DNA of 64,000 nucleotides, taken from Chitinophaga sp. Ak27. GTDB lineage: Bacteria; Bacteroidota; Bacteroidia; Chitinophagales; Chitinophagaceae. A model generated the notes under the pieces. It saw nothing but the letters and a program-made list of their open reading frames with translations, searched no databases and was not told the origin of the DNA. Location: the NCBI RefSeq assembly GCF_012726295.1, contig NZ_JABAOB010000003.1, positions 124,001 to 188,000 of the forward strand, in the 5' to 3' direction. The translations under genes were made by a program, and so were the position numbers. Positions 16,736 to 26,000 of the stretch are shown piece by piece (the stretch's first letter is position 1; each line of letters begins with the position of its first letter).

Positions 16736-16997
16736 GGAGGATTTATATGAGTGTTTAAATATTGTAAGATTATTAGCCGGCAATGAATTTATTTTGGTAG
16801 CGTAAATAGGTGATGAATGTAATTTAGTACCAATTTTTAAATCAAAAAAGAAAGCGGCCGCTAAAATAGCAGGAAATAGGGGGTATCAGCAGCGGAAAAT
16901 GGTAATGCGTGCAACAGGGTACTATATTTTCATGATAACCTAAGCTTAGCACAATTAATTAAATCCGCTAAATAAGCTCCCTGCTAAAGAAATAAAG

Positions 16998-17894
16998 CTA
17001 CTTGTATGCAGAAGTGAACTCATACAGCCGGTAATGATGCTTTCCTGTTCCATTGATACAGGTTAACCATGGTTGCTGTGCCACCAACGGAGAGCAATGA
17101 CCGTAAGTAAAAATGCGGATCACCCGTTGCTGCGATTCGCACTGCAATATGTCCAGCATATGTTGTAGCATGCGGCCCTCAAAAGGCGTGTAGAAAAAGA
17201 AAAGTGTGCCTTTAGAATAATCGCCCTGGTGTGCATTTATATTAGTAAAAGAGACTCCCTGCAACTGCAAGCTACGTACGCAGCGGCGGGCGTAGTCACA
17301 ATAGGCAGGCTCGTATTCCATTCCTTTCGATACGATTCCGCTGAGCAGGTTAACCAGGATGGTGGCTTGTCCGAGTCCACTTCCGATGTCGAAAAATACG
17401 TCATGTGGCTTGGGCCGGGCTAATGCTACCATTTCAAATATAATTCTTGCAGGCGTTTTCTGATAGTATATCATTTCAGGCTCCCGCTCCAGCATAGGTG
17501 CTGGAAGCGGGTATACAGATAATAAGCCGTTGATAAAAGTGTCGAGGTCATCATAGCCTGGTTCATCAGATGGTGCGGCGCTGTTAACCACATCTCCCAC
17601 GTATTCAGAAACCATGGCGTTAAAAGCAGCCGGAGAATAGTAACCTGCGCTGATTTTTTGCCGGAGCTGTGCGAACAATAACAGATCAGTTTGTTCCAGT
17701 TTGCATTTCAGTTGTATTGCGCATTGTTGTAGCTTCAGCAACGCCGGTGTGGGAGCTAAGCTGCTGATCCGGTCCAGGATATGAAAGTCGAGCTGGTCGA
17801 TAGCCTGGGCGCGGTGACGGAAATGTTTTATTTCATAAAGGGTATCTTCTGCTTCTATCGCCCGGATACAGGACTGTAGCTCATTTATTACCAC
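16998..17894 (-). CDS. Class I SAM-dependent methyltransferase, DOT1-like
   Basis: This 298-aa protein has a helical N-terminal half (1-135) and a methyltransferase C-terminal half. The S-adenosylmethionine motif I is VFFDIGSGLGQ (166-176), followed by GMEYEPAYCDYARRC and FFFYTPFEG, where NPPY-like catalysis would sit. The order and the 'DIGSGxGQ...E..P.....A' pattern resemble the DOT1/KMT4-like clade of lysine methyltransferases, but the bacterial substrate is unknown. The only start codon is GTG at 17892-17894. It stands alone. Confidence 0.72.
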   Translation of the reverse strand: MVINELQSCIRAIEAEDTLYEIKHFRHRAQAIDQLDFHILDRISSLAPTPALLKLQQCAIQLKCKLEQTDLLLFAQLRQKISAGYYSPAAFNAMVSEYVGDVVNSAAPSDEPGYDDLDTFINGLLSVYPLPAPMLEREPEMIYYQKTPARIIFEMVALARPKPHDVFFDIGSGLGQATILVNLLSGIVSKGMEYEPAYCDYARRCVRSLQLQGVSFTNINAHQGDYSKGTLFFFYTPFEGRMLQHMLDILQCESQQRVIRIFTYGHCSPLVAQQPWLTCINGTGKHHYRLYEFTSAYK

Positions 17895-18004
17895 GCAATT
17901 TTTGACTGAATGTAAAATAAATTATGTTTTATCAGCAGTAAATTTTATACCGACAACACCTGGTTTTAATGTAGCTTAGAGGGATACGCTGTTAAAATCA
18001 TCCT

Positions 18005-18475
18005 ATGACCATCATACAAATCATATTGATACTGGCTACTGTTAGCGCCGGACTGATTACGGGGCTTCTTTTTGTTTTTTTGATTGCTATCAATCCTGCA
18101 TTTACGCGTTTGCCGGATACCGCCTACATTGCCGCCATGCAGGCTATTAACCGGGTAATTGTAAACCCATTATTTATATTCAACTTCCTGGGCGCCGGGA
18201 TATTATTGCCCCTGGCCGCATTTATGGATGGCAACTGGTGGCTATGGATGGCAGCGGCTTTGTATGTATTCGGAGTGCTGGGTGTAACCATCGGCGGCAA
18301 TATTCCACTAAATAGTGTGTTGGATAAATTTCCGTTAGATACAGCCACACCGGAAGCCGCCGCCAGCGCCCGCACCGCTTTTGCCACTCCCTGGAATAAA
18401 TGGCACGCGGTACGTACTTACGCAGCCCTGCTGGCATTCATATTGGAGGTGGTAACCTGCGTGTATAGGGGATAG
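18005..18475 (+). CDS. DUF1772 (anthrone-oxygenase-like) membrane protein
   Basis: This 156-aa protein has four predicted membrane helices and matches DUF1772, whose fungal relatives include anthrone oxygenase-like proteins. Visible family features are GLITGLLFVFLIAINPAF near the start, MQAINRVIVNPLF, VTIGGNIPLNSVLD in the middle and FATPWNKWHAVRTYAA in the last third, with conserved Asn and His residues that could be polar site residues. The bacterial role is unknown. It is divergent from the methyltransferase gene and is followed by a strong terminator. Confidence 0.82.
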   Translation: MTIIQIILILATVSAGLITGLLFVFLIAINPAFTRLPDTAYIAAMQAINRVIVNPLFIFNFLGAGILLPLAAFMDGNWWLWMAAALYVFGVLGVTIGGNIPLNSVLDKFPLDTATPEAAASARTAFATPWNKWHAVRTYAALLAFILEVVTCVYRG

Positions 18476-18493
18476 AACAGCTTATTAGATACA

Positions 18494-18523
18494 AGAAAGC
18501 CTTCCCCGCGAGGAAGGCTTTCT
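18494..18523. terminator. Bidirectional terminator
   Basis: AGAAAGCCTTCC (18494-18505) pairs perfectly with GGAAGGCTTTCT (18512-18523) around a 6-nt loop. It lies between the convergent DUF1772 and PI-PLC-like genes. Confidence 0.8.
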
Positions 18524-18544
18524 AAGAAGTAATGATTACGAAAA

Positions 18545-19510
18545 CTAGAAATTAGTGTTGATGATAAGTGTATTCCTGTCTGATGCTGCGAAATCCATTA
18601 GAATAGTTCCATACCGGCCATGCGTGTTGTTGGTAAAGTAAGTGGTCAGTTGTGGATTGATGGCATTGGAAACGGTAGTAATGCTGGGGATACCGAAGAT
18701 TAATGATTTATATCCACTGCTGAAGTTGAGATACCATACAGATGCACTTCCGTTTTGGGCTTCTGTCAGCAGGTTGGTGATACTGGTCCATTTACCACTG
18801 TTATCAGGCACTACATATTGATCCTGTACCCTCAGGTTGGCGTTGCTGTTGTTGATAGAAAAGGTGGTGTTGTCTGCCCAGTTGGTACAGTCTATGCCCT
18901 TGGGCGTGTTGCTGGCGCCAAACCGTCTTACCAGTACAATTTTGCCCCTTACCTGTCCCAAGTTGGGAATGGTGGCGCTTAGATACCATTTGGAAGGTTG
19001 CAGCTGTGTGTAGCTGTCGAATGTTTGTTCAAAGGTGCGTGTGTTGTCGGTAGGATCATACTCTTCTTTCACACACATGACAATGGTTTCAGAAGGGTTG
19101 GCTGCCAGGAAGTCGTAACAGGCGTTGGTAACATCTGTAAAGTTCAGGTTTTGGTAGATGGAACCATGATGAATGGCAAAGGCATCGCCAATGTGCCGGC
19201 AACGGATGTCGAGAAAGCGGGTGCCTGCGTCGAGCTGTTCACGGATGGTGAGGTTCTGGCATTTGGCAGTGCCGCCTATGGGCTCAAAACGTGCGCCGCT
19301 GTCGTGGGTGCCAGGAATAGATAAATTGGATAAAACGGTATTGTCGGCAATGGATCCCATCCAGGCAGACAATGATACTGTTAGACCAGCGGTGGCAAGG
19401 CTGTTGGCGCCCGCATCGGCCCTCCTTTCGGAAGTTGGCTGAACGATATCTTTTTTACAGCTGAAAAGGAAAAAGGTGGCCGCAGCCAGAAAAAGGGTTA
19501 TTTGCTTCAT
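18545..19510 (-). CDS. Lipoprotein phosphatidylinositol-specific phospholipase C-like protein (PI-PLC X domain)
   Basis: This 321-aa protein has a lipoprotein signal peptide (LFSC, Cys18) and a PI-PLC X domain (about 48-200). Catalytic-type residues are His69 in SIPGTHDSG and the pair His114-His115 in FAIHHGSIY; DIRCRH near 101-106 and CVKEEYD near 146 complete the family pattern. These enzymes cut phosphatidylinositol or its glycan anchors by forming a cyclic phosphate. Being surface- or periplasm-anchored, it may act on host or eukaryotic lipids; that is inference. It stands alone. Confidence 0.87.
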   Translation of the reverse strand: MKQITLFLAAATFFLFSCKKDIVQPTSERRADAGANSLATAGLTVSLSAWMGSIADNTVLSNLSIPGTHDSGARFEPIGGTAKCQNLTIREQLDAGTRFLDIRCRHIGDAFAIHHGSIYQNLNFTDVTNACYDFLAANPSETIVMCVKEEYDPTDNTRTFEQTFDSYTQLQPSKWYLSATIPNLGQVRGKIVLVRRFGASNTPKGIDCTNWADNTTFSINNSNANLRVQDQYVVPDNSGKWTSITNLLTEAQNGSASVWYLNFSSGYKSLIFGIPSITTVSNAINPQLTTYFTNNTHGRYGTILMDFAASDRNTLIINTNF

Positions 19511-19607
19511 AGTGGATGTTTTTAATATTTAAAATATACTAAATAATTTTAGAGATAGCTATACCTGGCGGCGTTAAGTTTTTATGAAAAAACAGGTTCG
19601 TTTCCGG

Positions 19608-19639
19608 GTTGCCGGCCTGCGACAAGTGTTTTATTTTTG
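19608..19639 (+). promoter_or_regulatory. Promoter of the ada gene (-33 GTTG, -7 TATTTTTG)
   Basis: GTTG at 19608-19611 and TATTTTTG at 19632-19639 are separated by 20 bp, matching the Bacteroidota TTG/TAnnTTTG promoter. The start codon follows 15 bp after the -7 box, so the leader is very short. This supports the ATG at 19654 over the upstream ATG at 19609, which would lie inside the promoter. Confidence 0.6.
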
Positions 19640-19653
19640 AAGAAAAGAATTAC

Positions 19654-20700
19654 ATGCTCACGACAGAACGGATGTACCAGGCGCTGATGGAGAAAGATGT
19701 GGCTTATGAAGGGCTGTTTGTAGCAGCGGTTAAAACAACGGGTATTTTTTGCCGTCCTACCTGTACAGCGAGAAAGCCAAAAGCCGGTAACGTAACATTT
19801 TTTCCTTCTTCCAGGGAGGCCATCGAAAATGGATACCGGCCTTGTAAGGTATGCAACCCCCTGGCGGCCATTGGGCAAACGCCTGCGCATATCCGCTGCA
19901 TTATCGATGCCCTGCAGGCGGATCCGTCCAGGAAATGGAAAGATGCCGACCTGTTACAACAAGGCGTAGAGCCGAGCACCATCAGGAGATGGTTCCTGAA
20001 ACACCATGGCGTTACCTTTCATGCTTACCAGCGCATGTTTCGCATGAATGCGGCGTTCAAAAAAATACAAACCGGGGAAACGGTTACTGCCGCCGCTTTC
20101 GATGCCGGTTATGAATCACTCAGCGGTTTCGCCGATTCTTTTAAATCAGTTTTTGGCGTGTCCCCCGTCAATAGTAAACATCAGCAAGTGATCAGTATCA
20201 CCCGGTTGGAAACGCCCATTGGAAGCATGTTTGCCTGTGCGGTAACAGAAGGGATTTGTTTACTGGAGTTTACAGAAAGAAAAATCCTGGCAACGGAGTT
20301 TAAGGCGTTGACGCGATTGCTGCAAGCAAACATTATCCCGGGCGCCAGTCCCCATTTCGAGGTATTAAAGCAAGAGCTGGACGAATATTTCGCCGGAACC
20401 CGGAAAGTCTTTACGGTGCCGCTGCTGATGCCGGGGACCGTCTTTCAGCAAAAGATATGGCAGCTGCTGCAAACGGTGCCCTATGGTACTACCCGGTCGT
20501 ATAAACAGCAAGCGATAGCGGCTGGTGAACCCGATGCTGTGCGGGCATTGGCGCATGCCAATGGCATGAATAGAATTGCCATCCTGGTACCCTGTCACCG
20601 CCTTGTGGGCGGCGATGGCAGTCTTACCGGCTATGGTGGCGGCATCTGGCGGAAGAAATGGTTGCTGGAACTGGAAAAATCACATGCTGATCCCTCTTAA
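19654..20700 (+). CDS. ada: Ada: methyl-DNA repair methyltransferase and transcriptional activator
   Basis: This 348-aa protein has all three Ada modules. The N-terminal zinc domain carries Cys33 and Cys37 (FCRPTC) plus Cys64 and Cys67 (CKVC); Cys33 is the expected phosphotriester acceptor. An AraC-type helix-turn-helix covers about 80-165, and the C-terminal O6-alkylguanine methyltransferase has catalytic Cys314 in VPCHRLVGG. In E. coli the methylated N-terminus turns the protein into an activator of repair genes. Here it has its own promoter and is not next to alkA or ogt-like genes. Frame and length are normal. Confidence 0.93.
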   Translation: MLTTERMYQALMEKDVAYEGLFVAAVKTTGIFCRPTCTARKPKAGNVTFFPSSREAIENGYRPCKVCNPLAAIGQTPAHIRCIIDALQADPSRKWKDADLLQQGVEPSTIRRWFLKHHGVTFHAYQRMFRMNAAFKKIQTGETVTAAAFDAGYESLSGFADSFKSVFGVSPVNSKHQQVISITRLETPIGSMFACAVTEGICLLEFTERKILATEFKALTRLLQANIIPGASPHFEVLKQELDEYFAGTRKVFTVPLLMPGTVFQQKIWQLLQTVPYGTTRSYKQQAIAAGEPDAVRALAHANGMNRIAILVPCHRLVGGDGSLTGYGGGIWRKKWLLELEKSHADPS

Positions 20701-20793
20701 GCATTTGTTAATCCCACACCGTTTACAATTGCGAAACATATTGCGATGTCTAAAATCCTTCTTTTGGCAGATACAACACGTAATCATCTGCAC

Positions 20794-21660
20794 ATGAAAA
20801 GATTTTTGGCCTTTTTTATTTTTACGGCAACTACTCTTTCTTCCGCCGCTCAGAAAGTACTGCCCTTGTATAAAGATTCCATACCCAACAGTATTGGCAC
20901 TATTACACCGGAAAACGCACCAGCTATGACCCTCTACAAGCCGGAACACCCGAATGGTACGGCGGTGATCATCTTTCCCGGCGGAGCCTATGGCGGCCTG
21001 GCCATCGATGAAGAAGGGTTCAAAGTAGCCGAAGCTTTTATTACCAAAGGCATCACTGCCTTTGTAGTAAAATACCGCCTACCCTCAGATGCTACCATGC
21101 GCGATAAAAGTATGGGCCCTTTACAGGATGCGCAACAAGCCATAAAATTGGTGAGGATGAATGCTGCCGAATGGGGCGTCGATAAAAACAGGATCGGTAT
21201 AGCAGGATATTCTGCGGGAGGCCACCTGGCCGCCACCCTGGGTACACACAGCGCCAAAAGCTATGTCCCCAACAAAGAAAAAATTGACCTGCGGCCCGAC
21301 TTTATGATCCTCGTATATCCGGTAATCAGCATGCACGATGAACTCACCCACCAGGGTTCCAGAAGTAACCTCATCGGCCCTAGCCCATCCCCGGAAAAAG
21401 TGGCCTTTTTCTCCAACGAAGAATGGGTGAATAATAACACGCCACCGGCTTATATCACGCACTGTAACGACGATGCGGTGGTAAGCGTCAACAACAGTAT
21501 CGCCTTTTACCAGGCCATGCAAAAAGGAGGTATTCCAGCAGAACTACACCTGTACCCCACCGGCAATCACGGATTTACCCAACGGTTACCCGTGTACGAA
21601 TGGCTCGACCCCATGTCGTGGTGGATGAAAAGAGGGGGCTGGCTTCCCAATACCCCCTGA
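20794..21660 (+). CDS. Exported alpha/beta hydrolase (BD-FAE/acetyl-xylan esterase-like)
   Basis: From the ATG at 20794 the product is 288 aa with a signal peptide ending near SSAAQ. The alpha/beta-hydrolase core has the HGG-type oxyanion region replaced by FPGGAYGGLAIDEEG, the nucleophile elbow GYSAGGHLAA (Ser near 148), an Asp in NDDAVV and a His in GNHGFTQRL. This is the pattern of BD-FAE esterases and acetyl-xylan esterases that remove acetyl or feruloyl groups from plant polysaccharides. An ATG 16 codons upstream would spoil the signal peptide. Substrate is inferred from family. Confidence 0.83.
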   Translation: MKRFLAFFIFTATTLSSAAQKVLPLYKDSIPNSIGTITPENAPAMTLYKPEHPNGTAVIIFPGGAYGGLAIDEEGFKVAEAFITKGITAFVVKYRLPSDATMRDKSMGPLQDAQQAIKLVRMNAAEWGVDKNRIGIAGYSAGGHLAATLGTHSAKSYVPNKEKIDLRPDFMILVYPVISMHDELTHQGSRSNLIGPSPSPEKVAFFSNEEWVNNNTPPAYITHCNDDAVVSVNNSIAFYQAMQKGGIPAELHLYPTGNHGFTQRLPVYEWLDPMSWWMKRGGWLPNTP

Positions 21661-21667
21661 TATTGAA

Positions 21668-22768
21668 TCATGGCATAGCAGCGTGAACAGTGGGGTGCAC
21701 CGGCGGCTTAGGGTGTAAAAGCTTTATCAATGGACGCTCTATCTTCTTGTAAAAAAGAATACCCACCGCTACACCCAAAGCCATGTGAACAAATATGGAT
21801 AAGTCTGGATTAAGGAAAAATCCTGTATAGATATACATATTCGTCAGTAAATAGAAAAAGGTAAAGTGGGTCAGGTAAATGGAATAAGAGGCATCTCCCA
21901 GCAACAGGAAAAAGCGGTTATTCCATAACCTGGCCAACACCCCCTTCTTCTCCAGGAAGATACAGCCCGCCAGGATAAGGGCGCTGGGTAGTCCCCATAA
22001 TAGCACCCTCTTTAAACTTCCCGTACCGGTTGTTACACTACCCAGCTCGGAAATATCCCCGAAACCATGGAAAATATTATATAAATAGCCCCCCACTCCC
22101 AATAGCAAGAGGAACGCCGCCACGCCCGCCGGCAACGTGATATTGCGGTACAGCCAGTAGATAATAACGCCAAATAAGAATTCCAGCATAATAGGGTTAG
22201 TATAAAATATCAGCCGGGGATCATGCACCTGCAAAACTTTTCCAATAATCACCAGGAGGGGAATAACCAGCAACAGCAGGAGCGTTTTGTATTTTATGCG
22301 TGTTAATATCAACAGGAAAAATAACATGTAAAACCACCACTCAAAGGAAAGCGACCAACCCACCACTAAAATAGGAAACAATGCTTTTTGCGAATTCAAT
22401 ACCGGCAACATCAACACCGTGTTTTTTAACCCGTATAAAACAGCCTCAATAGGATAGAATTTATCGAAAAAACAAAACAACACCATGTATATCAAACTCG
22501 CCACATAATAGATGGGATTAATCCTTAAAAAACGTTTCTTCAGGAAATCGAGACCATCATAGGCGCCAAAATAATTACTGGCAACATAACTGATAATAAA
22601 ACCAGATATCCCGAAGAAAAGATCTACCCCAATGGCGCCAAAGTTTTCCAGGAAGAAGAACTTTTGCTGATGCGACACGGAAAATGCTTCCTGTATATCA
22701 ATGGCATGAACATGGACCACCAATAAAACCGCGATGGCTCTCAGGAATTGTATGCTGTTAATCTTCAT
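21668..22768 (-). CDS. Acyltransferase 3 family membrane protein (OafA/YrhL type)
   Basis: From the ATG at 22766-22768 (366 aa) it starts MKINSIQFLRAIAVLLVVHVHA, the signature beginning of acyltransferase-3 proteins, with the His-rich first helix needed for catalysis. About ten membrane helices follow, with FFGISGFIISY and the 'RFLRINPIYY' cytosolic loop also typical. Such enzymes O-acetylate cell-surface polysaccharides such as O antigen. It ends 8 bp from the convergent esterase gene, so one enzyme may add and another remove acetyl groups; that pairing is only positional. Confidence 0.88.
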   Translation of the reverse strand: MKINSIQFLRAIAVLLVVHVHAIDIQEAFSVSHQQKFFFLENFGAIGVDLFFGISGFIISYVASNYFGAYDGLDFLKKRFLRINPIYYVASLIYMVLFCFFDKFYPIEAVLYGLKNTVLMLPVLNSQKALFPILVVGWSLSFEWWFYMLFFLLILTRIKYKTLLLLLVIPLLVIIGKVLQVHDPRLIFYTNPIMLEFLFGVIIYWLYRNITLPAGVAAFLLLLGVGGYLYNIFHGFGDISELGSVTTGTGSLKRVLLWGLPSALILAGCIFLEKKGVLARLWNNRFFLLLGDASYSIYLTHFTFFYLLTNMYIYTGFFLNPDLSIFVHMALGVAVGILFYKKIERPLIKLLHPKPPVHPTVHAAMP

Positions 22769-22871
22769 AAATGGGATACTGATTGAGGGTAAAGGACTGT
22801 AACACCGGTTCACAACTATATACAGCAAATTATGATTGTTGGCTGTAACTACACCTCAGTCAGTATCATTC

Positions 22872-23414
22872 TTACCTGATACGCGATTGCCAGGATATAC
22901 GGCTGATTTCAAACCAGTTGGAAGGCACGCCGTCATGTATAAAGGTATCGGTTAACTGAAACCCTACTTTAGTTAAAACATGTACTGATGCAGCATTACC
23001 TGCATCGGTCCAGGCATAAAGGTAATCGGGCTGCAACTGCTCAAATCCGTATTTGAGCGATGCCAGGGCACATTCGGTGGCATAGCCCTTCCCCCAGTAT
23101 TGTGGTATAAACCGATACCCCACATCGTAAAAATTAACCTGGTGATGTACCGGCGCCGTTACCAGTTTCAATCCCGCCCATCCCACAAAGTTATTGCTGG
23201 CCTTTTCAATCACGGCCCATCTGCCAATCCCGTTGCTGACATATTGTTCACGGATAAACCGGATTTTCTCCCGCGCTTCATCCAGGGTGTTAATGGTAAT
23301 GCCTCCTACATATTGCACTACTGCCGGATCTCCATCCAGTGCCAACATACCGGGGGCGTCGGCGGGAATAATTTCCCGCAGGATCAAACGGGGCGTTGAG
23401 GCAAATATCTCCAT
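22872..23414 (-). CDS. GNAT N-acetyltransferase (RimJ/RimL type)
   Basis: This 180-aa protein begins TPRLILREIIPADAPGMLALD and keeps the acetyl-CoA segment YRFIPQYWGKGYATECALASLKYGF (near 96-120), then NAASVHVLTKVGF. That layout is the RimJ/RimL branch of GNAT acetyltransferases, which acetylate protein N-termini or small amines; the substrate here is unknown. It lacks a signal peptide. It lies between the acyltransferase and the NAD(P)H-binding gene, all on the minus strand, with gaps of about 50-100 bp that do not require an operon. Confidence 0.88.
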   Translation of the reverse strand: MEIFASTPRLILREIIPADAPGMLALDGDPAVVQYVGGITINTLDEAREKIRFIREQYVSNGIGRWAVIEKASNNFVGWAGLKLVTAPVHHQVNFYDVGYRFIPQYWGKGYATECALASLKYGFEQLQPDYLYAWTDAGNAASVHVLTKVGFQLTDTFIHDGVPSNWFEISRISWQSRIR

Positions 23415-23461
23415 ACACTACTGTCTATTTTTCGCCCAATTTAAAAAACCTGCCGATATTT

Positions 23462-24106
23462 CTAATAAGAAATACCCGGCGTTTGATGAACAAACCGCTG
23501 ATCTGTTAACTGTTTTAGCATAAAATCGGCTACATCGGCCCGGGAAACCTGTACGGTGATAGCGGGGTCATTAGCGGCAAATCCATACCTGTATTGCCCG
23601 GTGTGGTTACCATCTGTTAAATTACCAGGTCGTACAATTACCCAGTCCAGCTGGCTGCTTTTGATATGTTTTTCCTGCAGGGCATGATCGGCAAAACCCT
23701 TTTTCAGCAGGAAAGGCGCAATAATATACCGGAACACAAAAGGGGTTCTGCGCAGTACTTCTTTGCTGTCGCCATAACCAAGGGAGGTCTGGCAAATAAA
23801 ACGCCTGATACCGGCTTTCTCCATCGCACGGATAATATTCCGCGTGCCTTCAGATCGCACTACACCCGTTTTATTGGCAGGGCGACCAATGGTAGATAAT
23901 ACCGCATCATGGCCTTTCATAATCGGTTCTATAGTTTGATAATCCAGTACATCGCCCTGTACTACCTGTAGATTAGGATGTTGTACCTGCAACATCTGCG
24001 GGCTACGCACAAACGCGGTTACCGTATGTCCCTGTTGTAAAGCCTGCGCTAAGAGTTGTTTACCGGTACCCCCGGTGGCGCCAAAGATTAGTAATTTCAT
24101 CATCAT
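23462..24106 (-). CDS. NAD(P)-binding (NmrA/SDR-like) protein
   Basis: This 214-aa protein has the dinucleotide-binding motif GATGGTGKQLL near residue 9-19 and the atypical-SDR pattern VVQGDVLD, AVLSTIGRP and IVRPGNLTDG. Members of this group act as NADPH sensors or oxidoreductases without a full catalytic Tyr-Lys pair. Three ATG codons open the frame (MMMKLL); the third is equally likely as the start. It is followed (upstream, same strand) by an AraC regulator that is probably its controller, a common pairing. Substrate unknown. Confidence 0.83.
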   Translation of the reverse strand: MMMKLLIFGATGGTGKQLLAQALQQGHTVTAFVRSPQMLQVQHPNLQVVQGDVLDYQTIEPIMKGHDAVLSTIGRPANKTGVVRSEGTRNIIRAMEKAGIRRFICQTSLGYGDSKEVLRRTPFVFRYIIAPFLLKKGFADHALQEKHIKSSQLDWVIVRPGNLTDGNHTGQYRYGFAANDPAITVQVSRADVADFMLKQLTDQRFVHQTPGISY

Positions 24107-24169
24107 TAATTTTATAATCCAAAATTAGGATGACGGGTACTGGGGAAATAGAACAAAACCGACAAACAA

Positions 24170-24982
24170 TTATTTTGTAATAGAAGGGAAGTTGGTAACA
24201 ATTTCTGTATTCTTCTTTTGATACTGGTAAGGCGATACGCCGGCAAATTCCTTGAATACACGGATATAATGCGACTGGTCGGCATAATCGTTTTCAAAAG
24301 CGATATCGGATAACTTGCTGTAGTCATTATTTCTCAGCTGGGTCAGCGAGTGCTGGAACCGGCATATACGCGAAAATAGTTTGGGAGAGATACCCACGCC
24401 CTGTTTAAACCGACGCTCAAAACTTCTTTCCGTGAGCCTCAGTTGCTGTTGTAATTCCTTTAAGGAAATACCTCCTTTGGAGGCCATAATTTGCATCAGG
24501 GCATATTGGGTAGCCTTATCGGGCCCCGTTTGATGTTTATTAATTTGTTCAATGAGAAATGCTGAAATAACCGCTATTTTCTCCCCTGTAGAAACAGTAT
24601 TTGCCAGTCTTTCATTCAGAAAATAATCTTTTGAGGCCTCCAGTAAATCCAGGTCAGTACAGGTGTTGGTGAGGTCTCCTGCATTCAGGCCGAAAACACT
24701 ATGCAATGCATCCGGATAAAAACAAACACCGATGGTACAAATGGTGCCTGCCAGCTGTAACTCTGTATATTTTGTAGTTTGCCCGTACAGTAATAAGTCG
24801 GGCAACAGTTTATCATCCTGGAGAAAAGTACCCTGACCGGATTGCTGGAACAGCAAACCCGGACAGCCATCTGCTACCGGCCCAAATATTCGGGGAGTAG
24901 CAGCAGCATCACTTTCCAATGTCCAGAAATAACGAACATGGCGCTGAAGATAAGTTGGTGGAGGAATTTCCTGGTACTTCAT
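24170..24982 (-). CDS. AraC family transcriptional regulator with DUF6597-like N-terminus
   Basis: This 270-aa protein begins YQEIPPPTYLQRHVRYFWTLE, the opening of a Bacteroidota AraC subgroup with an N-terminal DUF6597-type ligand domain. The C-terminal AraC domain covers about 165-260, with ISLKELQQQLRLTERSFERRF and the final FAGVSPYQYQ. It lies 63 bp upstream of the NAD(P)-binding gene on the same strand and probably controls it and itself. No effector can be named. Confidence 0.9.
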   Translation of the reverse strand: MKYQEIPPPTYLQRHVRYFWTLESDAAATPRIFGPVADGCPGLLFQQSGQGTFLQDDKLLPDLLLYGQTTKYTELQLAGTICTIGVCFYPDALHSVFGLNAGDLTNTCTDLDLLEASKDYFLNERLANTVSTGEKIAVISAFLIEQINKHQTGPDKATQYALMQIMASKGGISLKELQQQLRLTERSFERRFKQGVGISPKLFSRICRFQHSLTQLRNNDYSKLSDIAFENDYADQSHYIRVFKEFAGVSPYQYQKKNTEIVTNFPSITK

Positions 24983-25067
24983 TTATTTGGGTAATAAACT
25001 TACATTCAAGGTAAGATTTTTTTATTGAATCCAATATTATCTGCCATTTCCATAGACGCATTATTTT

Positions 25068-25979
25068 ATGAAACAACCTTTATTGTACTTCGTTGGCTGT
25101 ATTGCCCTGCTACTAGCCACAGCAACTGGATGGGCGCAAAATAAAACAGTCGTTTTTCAATCTGACTTCGGGCTGAAAGATGGAGCAGTATCAGCCATGA
25201 AAGGTGTGGCCAACACGGTATCTGCCGATCTTAAACTCTACGACCTTACCCACGAAATTCCTGCCTATAACATTTGGGAGGCTGCTTACCGGCTGGAACA
25301 AACCGTTCCTTACTGGCCGGCCGGAACCGTTTTCGTGTCGGTAGTAGATCCCGGTGTAGGCACTTCCCGGAAGTCGGTGGTATTGAAGACCAATTCCGGC
25401 CACTTTATCGTAACCCCCGATAACGGCACCCTCACACTGGTAGCCGCTTCTCTGGGAATTGCTGCAGTACGTGAAATAGACGAAGCAGTGAACCGCCGTA
25501 AAGATTCACAACAATCCTACACCTTCCATGGCCGCGATGTATACGCCTATACCGCCGCCAGGCTGGCTTCCGGTGTCATTACCTTCGAACAGGTTGGCCA
25601 GGCCTTACCCAATGAGGTAGTGAAAATCCCTTATCAGCCAGCCACCCTGGAGAATGGTATACTTAAAGGAAATATTGCTATCCTCGATGTGCAATACGGC
25701 AATGTATGGACCAATATTTCCGCTGATTTGTTAAACCGGTTGCATCCCAAATATGGCGACATCCTCCATGTTACCTTCTTCCATCTTGGAAAAAAAGTAC
25801 ACCAGGCAGATGCTCCCTACAGTCAAACCTTTGGCGCGGTAGCCATCGGCCAACCGCTAAGCTATCTGAACAGCTTAATGGAATTGTCGTTTGCACTCAA
25901 CCAGGGCAACTTCGCCGATACCTGGCATATTGGAAGCGGTAGTGAATGGAGCGTGGAAGTAACGGTTAGGCGCCGTTAG
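25068..25979 (+). CDS. Exported SAM hydrolase/hydroxide adenosyltransferase (DUF62)
   Basis: This 303-aa protein matches the DUF62 family, which cleaves S-adenosylmethionine with water (or, in relatives such as FlA and SalL, halide). Visible motifs are FQSDFGLKDGAV (Asp and metal/nucleoside contacts), VDPGVGT (about 84-90), TPDNGTL and HGRDVYA. Unlike the cytosolic archaeal enzymes, this one begins with a clear signal peptide (to about GWAQ, residue 24), so the product is periplasmic or surface-exposed. What SAM it would meet there is unclear. It stands alone and divergent from the AraC gene. Confidence 0.87.
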   Translation: MKQPLLYFVGCIALLLATATGWAQNKTVVFQSDFGLKDGAVSAMKGVANTVSADLKLYDLTHEIPAYNIWEAAYRLEQTVPYWPAGTVFVSVVDPGVGTSRKSVVLKTNSGHFIVTPDNGTLTLVAASLGIAAVREIDEAVNRRKDSQQSYTFHGRDVYAYTAARLASGVITFEQVGQALPNEVVKIPYQPATLENGILKGNIAILDVQYGNVWTNISADLLNRLHPKYGDILHVTFFHLGKKVHQADAPYSQTFGAVAIGQPLSYLNSLMELSFALNQGNFADTWHIGSGSEWSVEVTVRRR

Positions 25980-26000
25980 TTTACAAGTTCGAAATCCTAA

